Of a stretch of DNA of 64,000 nt, positions 48,077-60,660 are shown piece after piece. The notes beneath the pieces were generated by a model that worked only from the letters and a program-made list of their open reading frames with translations, did no database searches and was not told the origin of the DNA. Made by a program: the position numbers and the translations under genes. The stretch's first letter is position 1, and each line of letters begins with the position of its first letter. Source of the DNA: Ceratotherium simum simum (Eukaryota > Chordata > Mammalia > Perissodactyla > Rhinocerotidae); the NCBI RefSeq assembly GCF_000283155.1, contig NW_004454175.1, positions 111,919-175,918 on the forward strand, given 5' to 3'.

Positions 48077-49162
48077 ATCTTGTGACTTGGGTTTTTAACT
48101 TAGTATATTGAGGTACCATGTGATTACAGATAGAGCTACCTCATTCCTTTTAATAGCTTTATAGTTTGTGTTTAAATAGTATTTATTTGTTTACTTTATT
48201 ATACTAAATTATATTCTTGGCCAGTGTACAATAAAAAATTACTGTACATATGAAGAAACATGAAAATGTTTCAACGGAAACAAACTGTGAGAGGACCCAT
48301 GTGTTGTAATTCCAGACAAAGACTTTAAAGCAGCTTTTATAGACATGTTCAAGAACTTAAAGGAAAACACAGCCATAATGAGAGAGCAGAATGGAAAATT
48401 CAGCAGAGATGGAAGCTAAAAATTCTAGACCTGCAAAACTGCAGTTTCTGACATGTAAATTTTATAGATGGGGCTTAACAGCAGATTGAGGAAGCCAAAA
48501 GGATGAGTCAGGATATGTGAAGACAGATAAATAGAACTGATCAAATTTGAAGAACACAAGGAAAAAAAAGACTGGAAAAAATTGAACACTTAGTAATATG
48601 AGACAATATCAATCAGTCTAATATACGTATAATTGGAGTTCCAGAAGGAAAGGAGAGAGAGGATGGACAGAAAAAAATTTGAAGAAATGATGACTAAAAA
48701 TTGCACAGCTATGGTGAAAAGCATACACTTATAGCTCCAAAAAGCTCAGCAAACCCCAAGCAAATCAAAAACAAAACACTAAACCAGTCACGTCATAGCT
48801 AAACTGATAAAAATCAAGGTAAAGAGAAGAATATCAAGAACAGCCATAGAAAAATGACACATTACATAAAGAGGAGCAGCAATACAAATTTCTGGTAACT
48901 TCTCATCAGAAGCAATAGAGGCCAAAGGCATCTTTAAAGTGCTGAAGAAAAAAAAGGAACTATCAACTTAGAATGCTATATCTGGTTAAAATATTCTTTA
49001 AAACTGAAGGTAAATAGAGACATTTTTAGATAAATAAAAATTGAGATAATTAATTGCCAGCAGATCTGCACTACAAGAAGTGATAAAGTCATGGTTAATA
49101 TGAGAGTAAATATAAAAGTCCATCTTTTTATTTTGTTAATTTCTTCAAAAGACAACTGTTTA

Positions 49163-49351
49163 GGGGCCGGCCTGGTGGTGCAAGTGGTTTAGTGCGCGCG
49201 CTCCACTGCGGGGGCCCGGGGTTCACCGGTTCGGATCCCCGGCACGCACAGATGCACCGCTTGTCAAGCCGTGCTGTGGCAGCGTCCCATATAAAGTGGA
49301 GGAAGATGGGCACGGATGTTAGTCCAGGGCTGATCTTCCTCACAAAAAAAA
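49163..49351 (+). mobile_element. ERE SINE in L1, perfect 16-bp target duplication, young
   Basis: Head ggggccggcctggtggtgca, B box ggttcggatcccc, one module 'gaagatgggcacggatgtta', poly-A. Flanks aaaagacaactgttta at 49147-49162 and 49352-49367 match at every base. Confidence 0.97.
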
Positions 49352-50309
49352 AAAAGACAACTGTTTAAAGGAAAAGTTGTAATGTTACATTATGGATTTT
49401 ATAATGTATGTACATTAAAATAGATAACACAGTGGCACAAAGGAGGGGACATGAGCAAACTTCTTACATTTTATGTGTAGCACAAAATTAAATCTAAGTA
49501 GACTGTGATAAAGGTACATATTGGACTCCTAGAGCAGCACTTAAAAAAAAAAAACTATAGCTAAAAAGCCGATGGGAAATGAAAATGAAATGCAAAAGAA
49601 CATTAATCAAAATAAAGACAAGGAAGGAGGAAGAGAGGATCAAAAATCAAATGGAACAAATGTAAAAAAATAACAAGGTAGTAAACTTAAACCCAACAAC
49701 ATACATAATAATATTAAGTATAAAAGAATTAAGTACCCCAATAAAATGACAGAGATTGTTAGACTGGATAAAAAAACAAGACTCAATTATATGCTATCTG
49801 CTGGCGATGTGTTTTAAATATAAGACAGAGATCTATTGAAAGTAAAAAGATGAAGAAAGATATTTTATGCAACTGGAAAGCATAATAAAGTTGATGAGGT
49901 TATATTAATATCAGACAAAGTGTAGACTTCAGGAATCAACAGTATTACCAGAGATAAAGATATTGATTTAATAATGATTAAACGGTCAATTTCTTAAAAG
50001 ATGTAACAATCATAAATGAGTATGCAACTAATAACTGAGCTTCATAATACGTGAAACAAAACCAACAGAACTAAAGACAGAAATAGACAAATCTATCATG
50101 ATATTTGTAAATTTTAAATATCCCCCTCCGAACAACTGAGAACACTACACTTAACTACGAAATATACATTCTCTTCAGGAGCACGTGGAACATTTTCCAA
50201 GATAAACCATTTGCTTGACCATAAAATAAGTTCAATAATTTTCAGTCTTATAAAGGACTTCTACCAAAAAACCCAGAGCTAACATCGTAACTCAACAGTG
50301 AAATCTTAA

Positions 50310-50540
50310 ATGTTTTTCTCCCCAAGATCAGGAGTAAGGCAGGGATGTCTGCTTTTACCATTTCTGTTCAGTGTTGTGCTGGAGGTCCTAGTCAGAGCAG
50401 TAGGACAAGAAAAAGAAATAAAAGACATAAAGATTGGAAAGGAAGAAGTAAAACTGCTTTTATTGGCAGATGAAATGATTATTTACATTAAAAATCTTAA
50501 GAAATCTTCAAAACAACTACTAGAACTGATAAATTGTTAG
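50310..50540 (+). pseudogene. L1 ORF2 reverse transcriptase fragment
   Basis: A 76-codon frame containing [19 protein letters not shown] and then [11 protein letters not shown]. The catalytic (Y/F)xDD motif of L1 is here LADE, so the second aspartate is replaced and the enzyme would be dead even if the frame were complete. The frame stops soon after QLLELINC. Confidence 0.93.
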
Positions 50541-52225
50541 CAATGTTACAGGAAACAAGTTGATTATATTTCTATATACTAGCAGCAAACAATTCAAACA
50601 AAATTTAGAAAACCATTTTATTTACAATAGCATCAAACACAAAAAATACTAAGAAATAAATTTAAACAAAAGATATGAAAAAACTTCTATGCTGAAAACT
50701 ACAAAACATTGCTGAGAGAAATTAAAGATCTAAATAATGGAGAGATCTATCATGTCCGTGGATTATAAGACACTATTGTTAAGGTGTCACTTTCCCCCCA
50801 AAACTGATTTGTAGAAGAACATAGTTGGAGAATTCACACAACTTGATTTCAAGACTTATTACAAAGGTCCAGTAATTGAGACAGTGTGGTATTTGCATGA
50901 AGACAGAAATATAGATCAATGCAACAGAATTTCAGATTTAGACCATACATATTACAATCAATTGAATTTTAATGAACATGCCAATGTGATTAAGTGCAGA
51001 AAGGAAAATATTTTTAATGAATAGTTCTGAAACGGTAGAATATACATATAAAAAAATTAACCTTGAATCCTACTTTATACCATACACAAAAATTACTTCA
51101 AGATCAATTCTAAACCTAAATGTAAAAGTTAAAACTCTAAAGCTTCTGTAAGAAAACAAAGGGAATATTTTACAACCTTATGGTAGCCAAATATTTCCTA
51201 GACAAACCACAAAAGTGCTAATAATTAAAGTAAAAATTGATAACTAGAGCTTCATCAAATTTAAAATTTCTCCTCACAAAAAGAAATAGTTTAAAAAAAT
51301 AAAGATGCAGGCCACAGACTGGGAAAAAATAGTTTCAATAAATGTATCTGTCGAAGGACTTGTATCCAGAATTTTTAAAGAACTCCTACAAATCCACATT
51401 AAACAGATAAGTAACAAAATTTAAAAATAGAAAATTTCAACAGTCATCTCACAAAAGAATGTATATATATGGATAATCAAAAAGCATGTGTGAAGGGCTC
51501 AACAGCATTAGTTGTTAGGGAAATGCAAATTAAAACCACAGTGAGATCCATTTCACACCCACTAGAATGGCTAAAATTTTAAAAACCAACACCACCAAAT
51601 GTTGGTGAGAATGTGAATCAGCCATTCTCGTACATCATTTAGGGGAGTGTGAAATGGTATGACTACTTTGGGATGTTTTTTGGCTGTTTCTTCAAAAATT
51701 AAACAAACACCTGCCCTATGATCTAGCAATTCAACATACAGGTATTTACCCAAATGGAATAAAAACATATGTTCCAAAATGACTAATATAAAAGTATTTA
51801 TAGGAGCTTTATTCATAATGGCCAAAAATTGAGAACACCCCAAATGTTCATTAACATAAAAATGGATAAACAAATGATAGTATATGGATAACATGGAATT
51901 CTAATTAGCAATAAAAAGAATGAACTGATAAATGCAACAACATAGATGAATCTCAAAAACACAATGTCAAATAAAAAAATCATACATACAGTATGATTCC
52001 ATTTATGTGAAGTTCAAGAAAAGGCAAAACTAATCTATGCTGATAGAAAAAGAACAGGGCCTGTGAAGAGTAGTAATGACAGAAAGGCCCATGGAAAGAT
52101 GGAAATATTCCATATCTTGCTTGGGATGATATGTAAATGCGGGCATTTATCAAAATTATTTACATTATTCCCTTAAGATCTGTTTATTTTATGATATATA
52201 AATTTTACCTCAGTTAAAAAACAAA

Positions 52226-52374
52226 GTTCAGTTTTTTAAAAAAGGCAAAGGAACAAGCCAACCAAGTCTGTTGCCTTTTAAAGGGCTTCTCCCAAAGCAC
52301 CAATCAATAATTTCATATATATATATGAATATATACATATATATTCCTATATGTAAAATTGAATGTGAAATCAA
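52226..52374. other. Spacer with AT repeat between two L1s
   Basis: An AT-type microsatellite at 52315-52345; otherwise nothing. Confidence 0.5.
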
Positions 52375-54520
52375 ATATAATTCACATACCATATAATTCA
52401 CCCATTTAAAGTGTACAATTAAGTGGTTTTTAGTACATTCACAGTTATGCAACTATCACCACAATCATTTAGAATATTTTCATTACCTCAAAAAGAAATC
52501 TGTAACCATTTGCAATAATTTTCCATTTTCCCTCAACTCCCGCCCACTCTGGCCCTAAGCAACCATTAATCTACTTTCTTTCCCTATTGATTTGCCTTTT
52601 GTGGACATTTCATATAAATAGAATCATACAATATGTGACCTTTCGTGACTGGCTTCTTTCACTTACCATGTTTTCAAGGTTCATCCATGTTATAGCATGT
52701 ATTTACTTACACGCTGGACCCAATTCCAACGTGGAGAGTGGGTTCCCTACACATACAACAAGCAATCCTTGGACACCAGCAGGGTGTCCTACAATGCAAC
52801 TCAATTCAACTCAATTCTGACACTATCTACCTGGAGATAGCATCAGATTCCACAGGTTGAGAGTTCAGTCTACAAGACTGCCCCGCCCCCCTTCAGATGG
52901 CAGTCGCAAGCCCAAACTGTTACTTGTGCTTCTGACCCACCAGCTACAAACTGGGGATCCCAAGGACCCCCTCCAACTCAGAATGCCAATTGCAAGTCCA
53001 GATTAACTGTACTTCTGATGGACTGGCTGTAAATCTGAGGTTCCCACGACTCCCTCTTTGGGTTCAATTAATTTGCTAGAGTGCTCACAGAACTTACAGA
53101 AATATTTTTCCATACTAGATCACTGGTTTATTATAAAAGGACACAACTCAGGAACAGCCAGATTGGAAGTGATGCATAGGGTAAGGTAAGTGGGAAGTGG
53201 GGAGAAGCTTCCACGCCCTCTCTGGGCCTGCCATTCTACTAACACTCCATGTATTCACCAACCCAGAAGCTATTACAACCCTTTCCTTTTGGGTTTTTAT
53301 GGAGGCTGCATTACATAGACATGATTGATTAAATCATTGGTCTTTGGCAATTGATTCAACCTCCAGCCCCTCTCCCCTCCCTGGAGGTCAGGGCATAGGG
53401 ACTGAAAGTTCCAGCCCTCCAATCACATGGTTGGTTCTCCTGGCAACCAGCACCCACTTTAGGTGCTTTTCAAAAGTCCCCTCATTAACATAACAAAAGA
53501 CACCTTTATCCTTCTTATCACTTAGGAAATTCCAAGGATTTTAGAAACTCTGTGCCAGCAATGGGACAAAGACCAAATATGTATTTCTTTATTGTAAATC
53601 ACATCACATACTTGATTCCTTTTTAATGCCAAATAATATTCCATTGTATGGATATACCACATTTTATTTGTCCATTCATCACTTGATAGACATTTGGATT
53701 GTTTCTACTTTTTGGCTATTATGAATAGTGCTATTATGAACATTTTTGTATGGACATATGTTTTTAATTTTGTTGGGTATATACCTAAGAGTAGAATTGC
53801 TGAATCACATGGTAATTCTGTGTTTATGTTTGAGTAACTGTCAGACTGTTTTCCAAAGTGGCTGTACCATTTTACATTCCCACCAGAAGGGTCTGAGGGT
53901 TCTAATTTCTCTATATCCTCACTAATACTTGTTATTCTCTGTTTTTTTGTTTTTGTTTTTGTTTTTTATAGCCATCCTAGGAGGTGTGAAATGGCGTCTC
54001 CTTGTGGTTTTGATTTGCATTTTCCTAATGATTAATGATGTTGAGCCTCTTTTCATGTGCTTATTGGCCCTTTAATATCTTCTTCTTTGGAGAACTGCTA
54101 TGCAGATTCTTTGCCTGTTTTTAACAGGGTTATTTGTCTTTTTATTATTGAGTTGTAAGAGTTTTTATACGTCCTGGATACCAGTCCTTTATCAGACACA
54201 TGATTTACAAATATATTGTCCCATTCTATTAGTTGACTCTTCTGTTTTCTTTGTGGTGTCTGTAGAAGCACAAATGTTTTTAATTTTGAAAAAGTCTAAT
54301 TTACTTATTTTTTCTTTTATTGCTTGTACTTTTGATGTCATAACTAAGAAGGCTTTGCCTAACCCAAGGTCACGAAGATTTGTTCCTTTATTTTCTTCTC
54401 AGAGTTTTATAGTTTTCTTATTTATTGTTTGTCTATGATTGTTGATGTCTATGATCCATTTTGAGTTAATTTTTGTGTATAGTATGAGGAAGGGGTCCAA
54501 CTTCATTTTTTTTTAACGTG
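52375..54520 (-). mobile_element. L1M 3' part, antisense, split by a solo LTR
   Basis: 52375-52708 has 'tttaaagtgtacaattaagt' and 'tatcaccacaatcatttaga'. After the LTR, 53614-54520 has 'ttccattgtatggatatacc', 'gttttccaaagtggctgtac' and 'gttttgatttgcattttcc', all antisense L1. The 112-codon + frame at 54100-54438 is the antisense of this L1, not a gene. Confidence 0.9.
52709..53608 (-). mobile_element. Solo LTR (MER21-like, ERVL class) with 5-bp target duplication
   Basis: Read on the minus strand it begins TGTGATGTGATTTACAATAA, then 'tatttggtctttgtccc', 'cttggaatttcctaagtgat' and 'aaccatgtgattggagggct'. It is 900 bp, flanked by tactt at 52704-52708 and 53609-53613, the length expected for retroviral integration. 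It has no internal coding region. MER21 is my best memory match, and the class is firmer than the name. Confidence 0.8.
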
Positions 54521-55089
54521 AATAATAACTTCTTACACTTATTGGCCAGAATTGTTATATGGCCATATTTAGCTACAACAAAATAGAATGCAACCAGCAG
54601 CAACTATCGTAGCATATACTGTTTTTACTTTTGACTCAAAATAGTATACCACTAAACTTCATGAAGAATTAGCCTAACCTCTCTGAAATATGAATTTGAT
54701 CAAGAAACATTCTGTAACTGACTTCAAAAAAGACTCCAAAAAAAAAGTTCTCTGGATTTTATTTGTTAATATGGTTTTCCTGAAAATAATGCTGAAAGCT
54801 GAAAAGGATTACTATTTATTACAATTAAAGAATTTATTTGACTCTTTCTTATGCCTCCACTTAGCTATTTGCCCACCATCACACACATACACACACGTTG
54901 TAGGTTTTGTCTGCTAACATTACATTTATATTTAATGGATTTGTCCCTTAAGTGGAGGTGTTGTTGGCCTCTCTACTAAAAAACAACTCTTAGTATTCTC
55001 CCTGGCTCTTGGGTCATAAAAACTTCTGAACACTTCTTGGTAAATTGTTATGTATGAGAGGTAGGATGTTTAGTAGCTTTCAGTACAGG
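54521..55089. other. Intron 2, nothing recognised
   Basis: No exon or repeat recognised. Confidence 0.4.
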
Positions 55090-55505
55090 TTCAGCTCCAG
55101 AGCTTTTCCTTCATTTTATTCTTCTAAAGCATCTTGAAGTTTATTCACTGTTTCCTGATATTGTTCGGATGAGTTGCATTAGTAACGTGGATCCTGGGTG
55201 AGCTTTCTCCCAGGCAAGTCAACAAGCTCAGTGCTCTGAGGGATGGAGAAAAGCATCACTTCCCTGCCTCCCCCTCTCCACAGGTCATCTTTTCTAACCT
55301 CCTAATGGTGTTGGAAGCTGTGTACAGATGGTTTGACAGGAAATCTGTAGGTGTTGGTTACTTTGCTGATTTCTATGGAATGTCCCCTCTTGAATTTCAT
55401 GGCCTCTTTGGCTGTGTAGCTCTGGGGTGCAAGATTGATGTTTGATGATGAAGTGAAACCTAGGTGACTTCTGAGGTTCCATGAATGCGTCTGCCTTCGC
55501 TCTGT
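55090..55505 (-). pseudogene. Possible processed-pseudogene or coding-like fragment
   Basis: One minus-strand frame reads SSSNINLAPQSYTAKEAMKF and on to a stop at about 55302, and after further stops a helical-looking QYQETVNKLQDALEE near 55130. The composition is more protein-like than nearby DNA, but the product is not recognised and the stops make it non-functional as read. It may be chance. Confidence 0.25.
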
Positions 55506-55724
55506 CTCTTCTTGTCTTTCCTGCTCTCCTAGATTGGGCTGCTTTTGCTAACTCAGTTGGTTAGAGCAAGGTGTTTTTGAAGACTTGGTCAAGGCCTAAC
55601 TCTATAAAGCTGACTTCTTACAGAGAAAATAAAATCTGTGGTCCTAGAGGAATTCTGAATCCCAAGTAATTGTTGAAGACATGTGGAACTGATCACAATG
55701 TAGGATAGGTATAAATACTTATAA

Positions 55725-55850
55725 AAATAATGCTAATAACCAATATTTGGAACTTAATACGGTCCAGGCAGTTATCTTGGTGCTTTACATGTGTGAACTC
55801 ATTTAATGCATAACAACAGTAAATTGTATTTTAATGCTCCTTTTCATTTT
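55725..55850 (-). repeat. MIR SINE, antisense
   Basis: 'tggtgctttacatgtgtgaa' and 'ctcatttaatgcataacaac' followed by a degenerate cattttaca. Confidence 0.75.
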
Positions 55851-55880
55851 ACAAAGTGTTTTCACATTTACTTGATTCTT

Positions 55881-56095
55881 TTTTTTTTTTAATTTTTAAA
55901 TTTTTTTTTAATTTTTTCCCCCAAAGCCCCAGTAGATAGTTGTATGTCATAGCGGTACATCCTTCCAGTTGCTGTATGTGGGACGTGGCCTCAGCATGGC
56001 TGGAGAAGCGGTACGTCAGTGCGCGCCCGGGATCCGAACCCGGGCCGCCAGCAGCAGAGCGCGAGCCCTTAACCGCTAAGCCACGGGGCCGGCCC
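55881..56095 (-). mobile_element. ERE SINE, full length, perfect target duplication
   Basis: Long T-rich tail, 'gccccagtagatagttgtat', B box gatccgaacccgg, head ending 'ccacggggccggccc'. Flanks tacttgattctt at 55869-55880 and 56096-56107 are identical. Confidence 0.96.
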
Positions 56096-56119
56096 TACTT
56101 GATTCTTATTAAAACCCTG

Positions 56120-56395
56120 TGATATGAGGCCAGAGGAGACTAGGGAGACATGACAGCTAAATGTGATGTTTCCCTGGAGTGGATCCTAGAACACAAAGAA
56201 GACATTAATGGAGAAATTGGTGAAATCCAAACGAAGTCTGGAGTTTAGTTAATAGTAATGTATGATAGTAATGTAAGATGGTAACTGGGCGACAGCTATA
56301 CAGGGACTCTACTGTCTTTTTCTCTGAATCTAAACATATATATAAATCACAGCTTTTCTCTGAATCTAAAAATTATTCCAAAATAAATAGTTTAT
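56120..56395 (+). mobile_element. L1M 3' end fragment
   Basis: 'gagtggatcctagaacacaa', 'aagtctggagtttagttaat' and 'ctgaatctaaaaattattcc' plus aaaataaatag; same class as 18001-18675. Confidence 0.8.
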
Positions 56396-56539
56396 TTAAA
56401 AGTTTTTATTATCCCCCATTCCACAGATTTCTACTGTTTGAAAGGCTGACTTGCTGTATAGCATACAGGGGAGTTGGTGAAAAACCAGGAACCCCTAGTC
56501 CTTGTATTCCTAGTTCAGTGTCTGTATTCAGTTCTGCCT

Positions 56540-56640
56540 TGGTAAGAATGCATTGCTTTCCATGTCATCCTCCCAACAGCCTTTCGAGAGTTGGGAGATA
56601 ATATCCTCATTTTACAGATAATGATCATTGTGATCCATGT
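56540..56640 (-). repeat. MIR SINE fragment, antisense
   Basis: 'gtcatcctcccaacagcctt' and 'atatcctcattttacagata' are antisense MIR. Confidence 0.7.
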
Positions 56641-57424
56641 TCACTACTGGAAAAAGAACTCAAAAATATTTTTCCTATTGGTTTCAAATCAGTAGTCCTT
56701 CCATATGTGAATGAAGAATACAGTACGTATATTTGGGCTCATTTGATTAAACCAATACAACAGAAACCTCATTATGATGAATGATAGCCAGGGCCAAAGA
56801 CAGTTGTTTTGCAGAAAAATGATGGTATAATGTGGTCTTCCATGACCTCTGACACTGAAATCTGAGAAGGGGCAGAAAATAGAAACATAAGAACTGCCCC
56901 CATCAAATTCAAATTCGTTCTGACAATATGGTAATTGTGAGGCTAATGATGGTAAGCCAGATTCCTTACCCTGTAAGTGAAAAAGAGAAGTAGTGTTCAG
57001 TTTCTTTCAGCTTGGCACTTTATTTTAAAAATAGTAGGGGACTTTAAGAGATTTATTTAGAAGTCTGAAGAACCAGGCTTAATAACTTGTGGTCATCTTG
57101 TTATATTTTGGTTTTTGAAGTTACAGATTCTTCCGCCAGATGTGGAATTACCTGAGCACGCAGGATGACGTATGCCGTAACTCTTTTCGGATGCTGTATT
57201 CACCAGACTTTCTCTGGTCTGTGGTCAGTGCCTGCCCAGACCTGTGTTTCAACATCTCTCCTTTTTGAATTTCATGGTGCTGTTGCTGTCAGTCTCTGGA
57301 TCTCTTTTCCAGCAATTCATATTTCTAGCAGATGTTCTGTATATCTGAGTTCAGTTCTGTAGATCTCTTTAAAAATTTTTCTTTGCTCACTCTAGGTACA
57401 AATTCTAGCAGCTAAACTTTTTTG
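56641..57424. other. Intron 2, nothing recognised
   Basis: No exon or clear repeat. Confidence 0.4.
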
Positions 57425-57645
57425 AGGAAAACCATGTGCCTAGCATGTACTTTCCCTGTAAACTTGGTCCTCACAGCTGTTTTAAATAGATACTGGTTTC
57501 TTATTTTACAGATGAAGAGCCAGCTCAGTGACCTTAAGAGACTTGCAAGGCCACACAGCTCCTACATGATAGAGCTGAAATACAGCCCCAGGGTTTTCTG
57601 ACTCCAAAGCAACTAGGCTACGGTTTAGCTTGCAACAGAACCATT
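57425..57645 (-). repeat. MIR SINE, antisense
   Basis: 'ttattttacagatgaagagc', 'gcaaggccacacagctccta' and 'cagggttttctgactccaaa' in antisense MIR order. Confidence 0.88.
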
Positions 57646-57649
57646 CTGT

Positions 57650-57910
57650 AGGCCAGTGGGTCTAAGTCCTGGCTGCACATGAGACTCACCCGGGAGGCTT
57701 CTAAGAAGAACCCATGCCTGGGCCCCACCCCATACCAATGAAATCAGATTTAAGTCAGAATGTTAGAGTTGAAGGTACTTTAGATCATTCATTCTGCCCT
57801 TTTTACCCCCACATTTTGACATTTTATCAGTGGGTAAGCTGAGGCCCCAAGTCACACAGATGTCAAGTGTCAAAACCAAGACCAGAACGTAGGTCTCTTG
57901 GTACTGATTC
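57650..57910 (+). repeat. MER5-like fragment and a second old repeat
   Basis: 57650-57745 resembles MER5 ('gctgcacatgagactcaccc', 'tgcctgggccccacccca'). 57750-57910 has 'gggtaagctgaggccccaag' and 'gtcacacagatgtcaag', a MIR-like or related old SINE. Confidence 0.55.
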
Positions 57911-58084
57911 TAGAGTTCTTTGCATACTCAGATCGAATAAATATGTTAGAGTATTTACTATGTACGAAGTCCTAAGCATGTGTATAGTCACAGGTGAGTT
58001 TGTTTATCTGTATGTAATATATAGAAATGTGTGTGCATGTACATCTGTGTGATTTTGAAAATTGATATTCATTTGTGAGAGAGG

Positions 58085-58330
58085 CAGTTTTGTATCATGC
58101 TTGAAACCACAGGCTTTAAAGCCAGACTGCCTGGTTTGAATCTTGGCTTCACTGCCTCTTAGCTAGCTAACCATGGGCAAGTTACTTAACCTCTCTGTTC
58201 TTTAGTTTCTTAGAGATAAACTGGGGATAATAGTAATACTTACATCATAGATTAAATGAGCTAGTGTATGTAAAGTGATGAGACAGTGTTGATACATAGG
58301 AAGCACTCCATGAGTATTAGCTATAGTAAT
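58085..58330 (+). repeat. MIR SINE
   Basis: 'aagccagactgcctggtttg', 'gaatcttggcttcactgcct', 'gggcaagttacttaacctct' and 'gatacataggaagcactcca' in MIR order. Confidence 0.92.
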
Positions 58331-60195
58331 GTATGAGTGAGGTGTACTCAGCTTACAGCTTCTGAAACTCGAGTTATTGCATCCATTGATTGCAAAAGAA
58401 TTATAATAATGATTCTGTTTATGTGATTTTGTTCATCTGTATCAAATCCCTTTCTCCTAGCCTTAAAGAAATTTGTATACCTTTCTGTAGGCCCTTAACA
58501 AGGTCTATACTTTCATGCTTCATAGCCCACACACAATCTTCTAGCCCTCTCCTGGAAAACATGCTGATGTTCTAATTTATTTTCTTCTTTATCTCTGGAC
58601 TCGCTATTGGACCTCACTATTTAGTGAGACCCTTTATCTCTGGGCTCACTGTTACATCTCAGCTATATTCAGCAATGACTTTCTGTGTGTTTTGTTAATA
58701 AAGTCTTGGGCTGCCAGAGGTGTTGCTCTGATGCAGATTGATATATGATGTCAGTCATCTCCAGGTTTGTCTGTCTACATGCAAAATGGTTCTTGTCTCT
58801 TGAGGGTCATATGCAGTTGATAAGCAGTATTATATATACTATTACATAATAATTCAAGCAGAAAATCTTGAATTATTTTCTCTGGGACTTTTAGCGACGA
58901 TAGTAGTCTGTTGCGTGGGAAGAGTTCCACCTAGAGTACTCAGAATATAAACTGAGGCCTGCATCTGATCTCTCCAGGGTTCTAAGCATTGTTGCATGAA
59001 ATAAAAGGAATCTGTTACACAAACACTACTTCAGTCAACAGGCATGGAAGAATGGATCCAGTTATAGTATCATTAACTACCATTTGTCAAATGCCTTTAA
59101 AGGAGCTCTTTTTCTTTCTTTCTTTCTTTCTGCTTAGAGGTATTAAGTTATTACATAGAGTCACAATCAGATTAAGGATACCAGTTGACCCTTCAAACAA
59201 AGCAAAAATTAGAATTTGGGGTGAGGTGGTGTTTGGAAATGAGGAGATAGAAATCTGAGCTGAAATGAATATAGCAAGCAAGATTGAGTCAGGAACACAG
59301 GAAGTTACATAAGTCAACTCTAGTCATTTGAGACAATAGAATAGGCTCTCTTGGAAAGTAGTTTCCTACTATGGGAGATCTAAGGCTGCCAAGGATATAG
59401 TGAAGGCACCTCCTAGGGAAAGCTGGTAGCTGCCTAAACAGGTCCCTAGTAAGGTAGCTTCTGCTTTATGTGTTCAGAAATTTAATCTTAATAAGTGGAC
59501 TTAGGATGCTAAGTCACGCTAACATATTTGACTGAAACTAAAGAATAAAATCAACTTGCTAATTTTTAAATTTTCTATTTGAAGGTGAGTTATATGGGAA
59601 ACAAACTTAGACATTGCTTCATGAGTGTGGATTCAGAACAAGAGGAGTTAGTAATGAGATTTGAATATATTCTGATCCTACCTTCTGCTGATAATCCAAT
59701 TTATCTACCCTTCAACAGGAGGACCTGCCTCACTGGGGAAGTTATTGTACCTTACAGCACCCCCATCCTCTTCCTCTTGCCAGTGCTTATTATCTCTTTA
59801 ACTTTTTTCTAGGCCATTATGGCTCACCGTCCCTAACTACCACTAAATACACACATATGCACACAAATTTATTAAATATGTTAATACTTTCAATCAAATT
59901 ATCTCCCATCATCCTGGCCTGGAAAGATCTTTCACTTTAGGGTGACTTGACATATCTCTGCTCTCATCTGTGTAGGTCAGTCATTTCCAAATTCCCAGCA
60001 ATACAGCACTGTTTCCCTGGTGTTAACCTGTCATTTGGAATATTCAATGAGAAGTGGGATAACTATTCCTTAGAATATTACTAATGGGATTATTTCATTA
60101 GAAGGATAACTGGAACAGATGACCTTTAATTTCCAACCAGTGGTAAAGTAATAATTCTTCTACCTCTGTAGGCCTCGCTGATCCTGGAAGGTCTC
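58331..60195. other. Intron 2, mostly unrecognised
   Basis: Contains a tttc run at 59109-59131. The open frames at 58989 and 59579 have no recognisable product and no splice borders. Confidence 0.4.
59109..59131. repeat. TTTC microsatellite
   Basis: About five tttc units. Confidence 0.85.
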
Positions 60196-60199
60196 TTTG

Positions 60200-60660
60200 A
60201 AACCTAATGTGTTTTCTCACTTTTTACGAATCACCGCTACTGAAATTCAACATGAAAATCAGCTTGGCGTATGTTGTCAGTTGCTGTGTGTTAGCAATTC
60301 CATTACCTACCTCTGTTTCCCTACATATACTCCACATTCCAACCAAACAAAAGTGCTACTGTTTCTCAGACATGCTGCCCTGTGCTGCTTCTCCACCAAA
60401 GCTCCCCCAGCTATTAATCAAAATCTAATCCATTCTTCATGGGCCAACTGAAGCTTTCCGTTGTCCTCTAACTTCACCTAATCTCTGCATGGAGCCTCCA
60501 CAGCACTTTGCGCTTCTCATGGTCATTGTGTTGCATCTTGTTATTATGCACTTTTATTTTCCCCCTGACATTGTGTAAGGCCTTGATGGTAACAGTTTAT
60601 TTGTTTTTATATGACTTACGATGCCTGTCTCGTGCTTGTTTTCATTCATATCAGGATATA
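60200..60660 (+). repeat. L2 LINE fragment, diverged
   Basis: 'cattcttcatgggccaactg', 'cattgtgttgcatcttgtta' and 'atgcctgtctcgtgcttgtt' fit the L2 3' region. Confidence 0.5.

Larger units (their letters stand above)
48235..52225 (+). mobile_element. L1M element, long but decayed and internally deleted
   Basis: The 5' part has 'ataattggagttccagaagg' and 'tcttcatcagaagcaatag'-type landmarks (48600-48960). The endonuclease-region landmarks 'tagactggataaaaaaacaa' and 'gcacgtggaacattttccaa' are at 49760-50205. Sequence then jumps at about 50250 to reverse transcriptase. The 3' end is near 52225. An ERE interrupts it at 49163. All frames are broken. Confidence 0.88.

Noticed and set aside
54100..54438. 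112-codon hydrophobic + frame resembling a membrane protein
   Set aside because: It is the antisense of an L1 ORF2 3' region; hydrophobicity comes from T-rich sequence.
57121..57210. Possible exon after a tacag acceptor
   Set aside because: No donor follows in a workable frame and the reading does not match MAP3K20.
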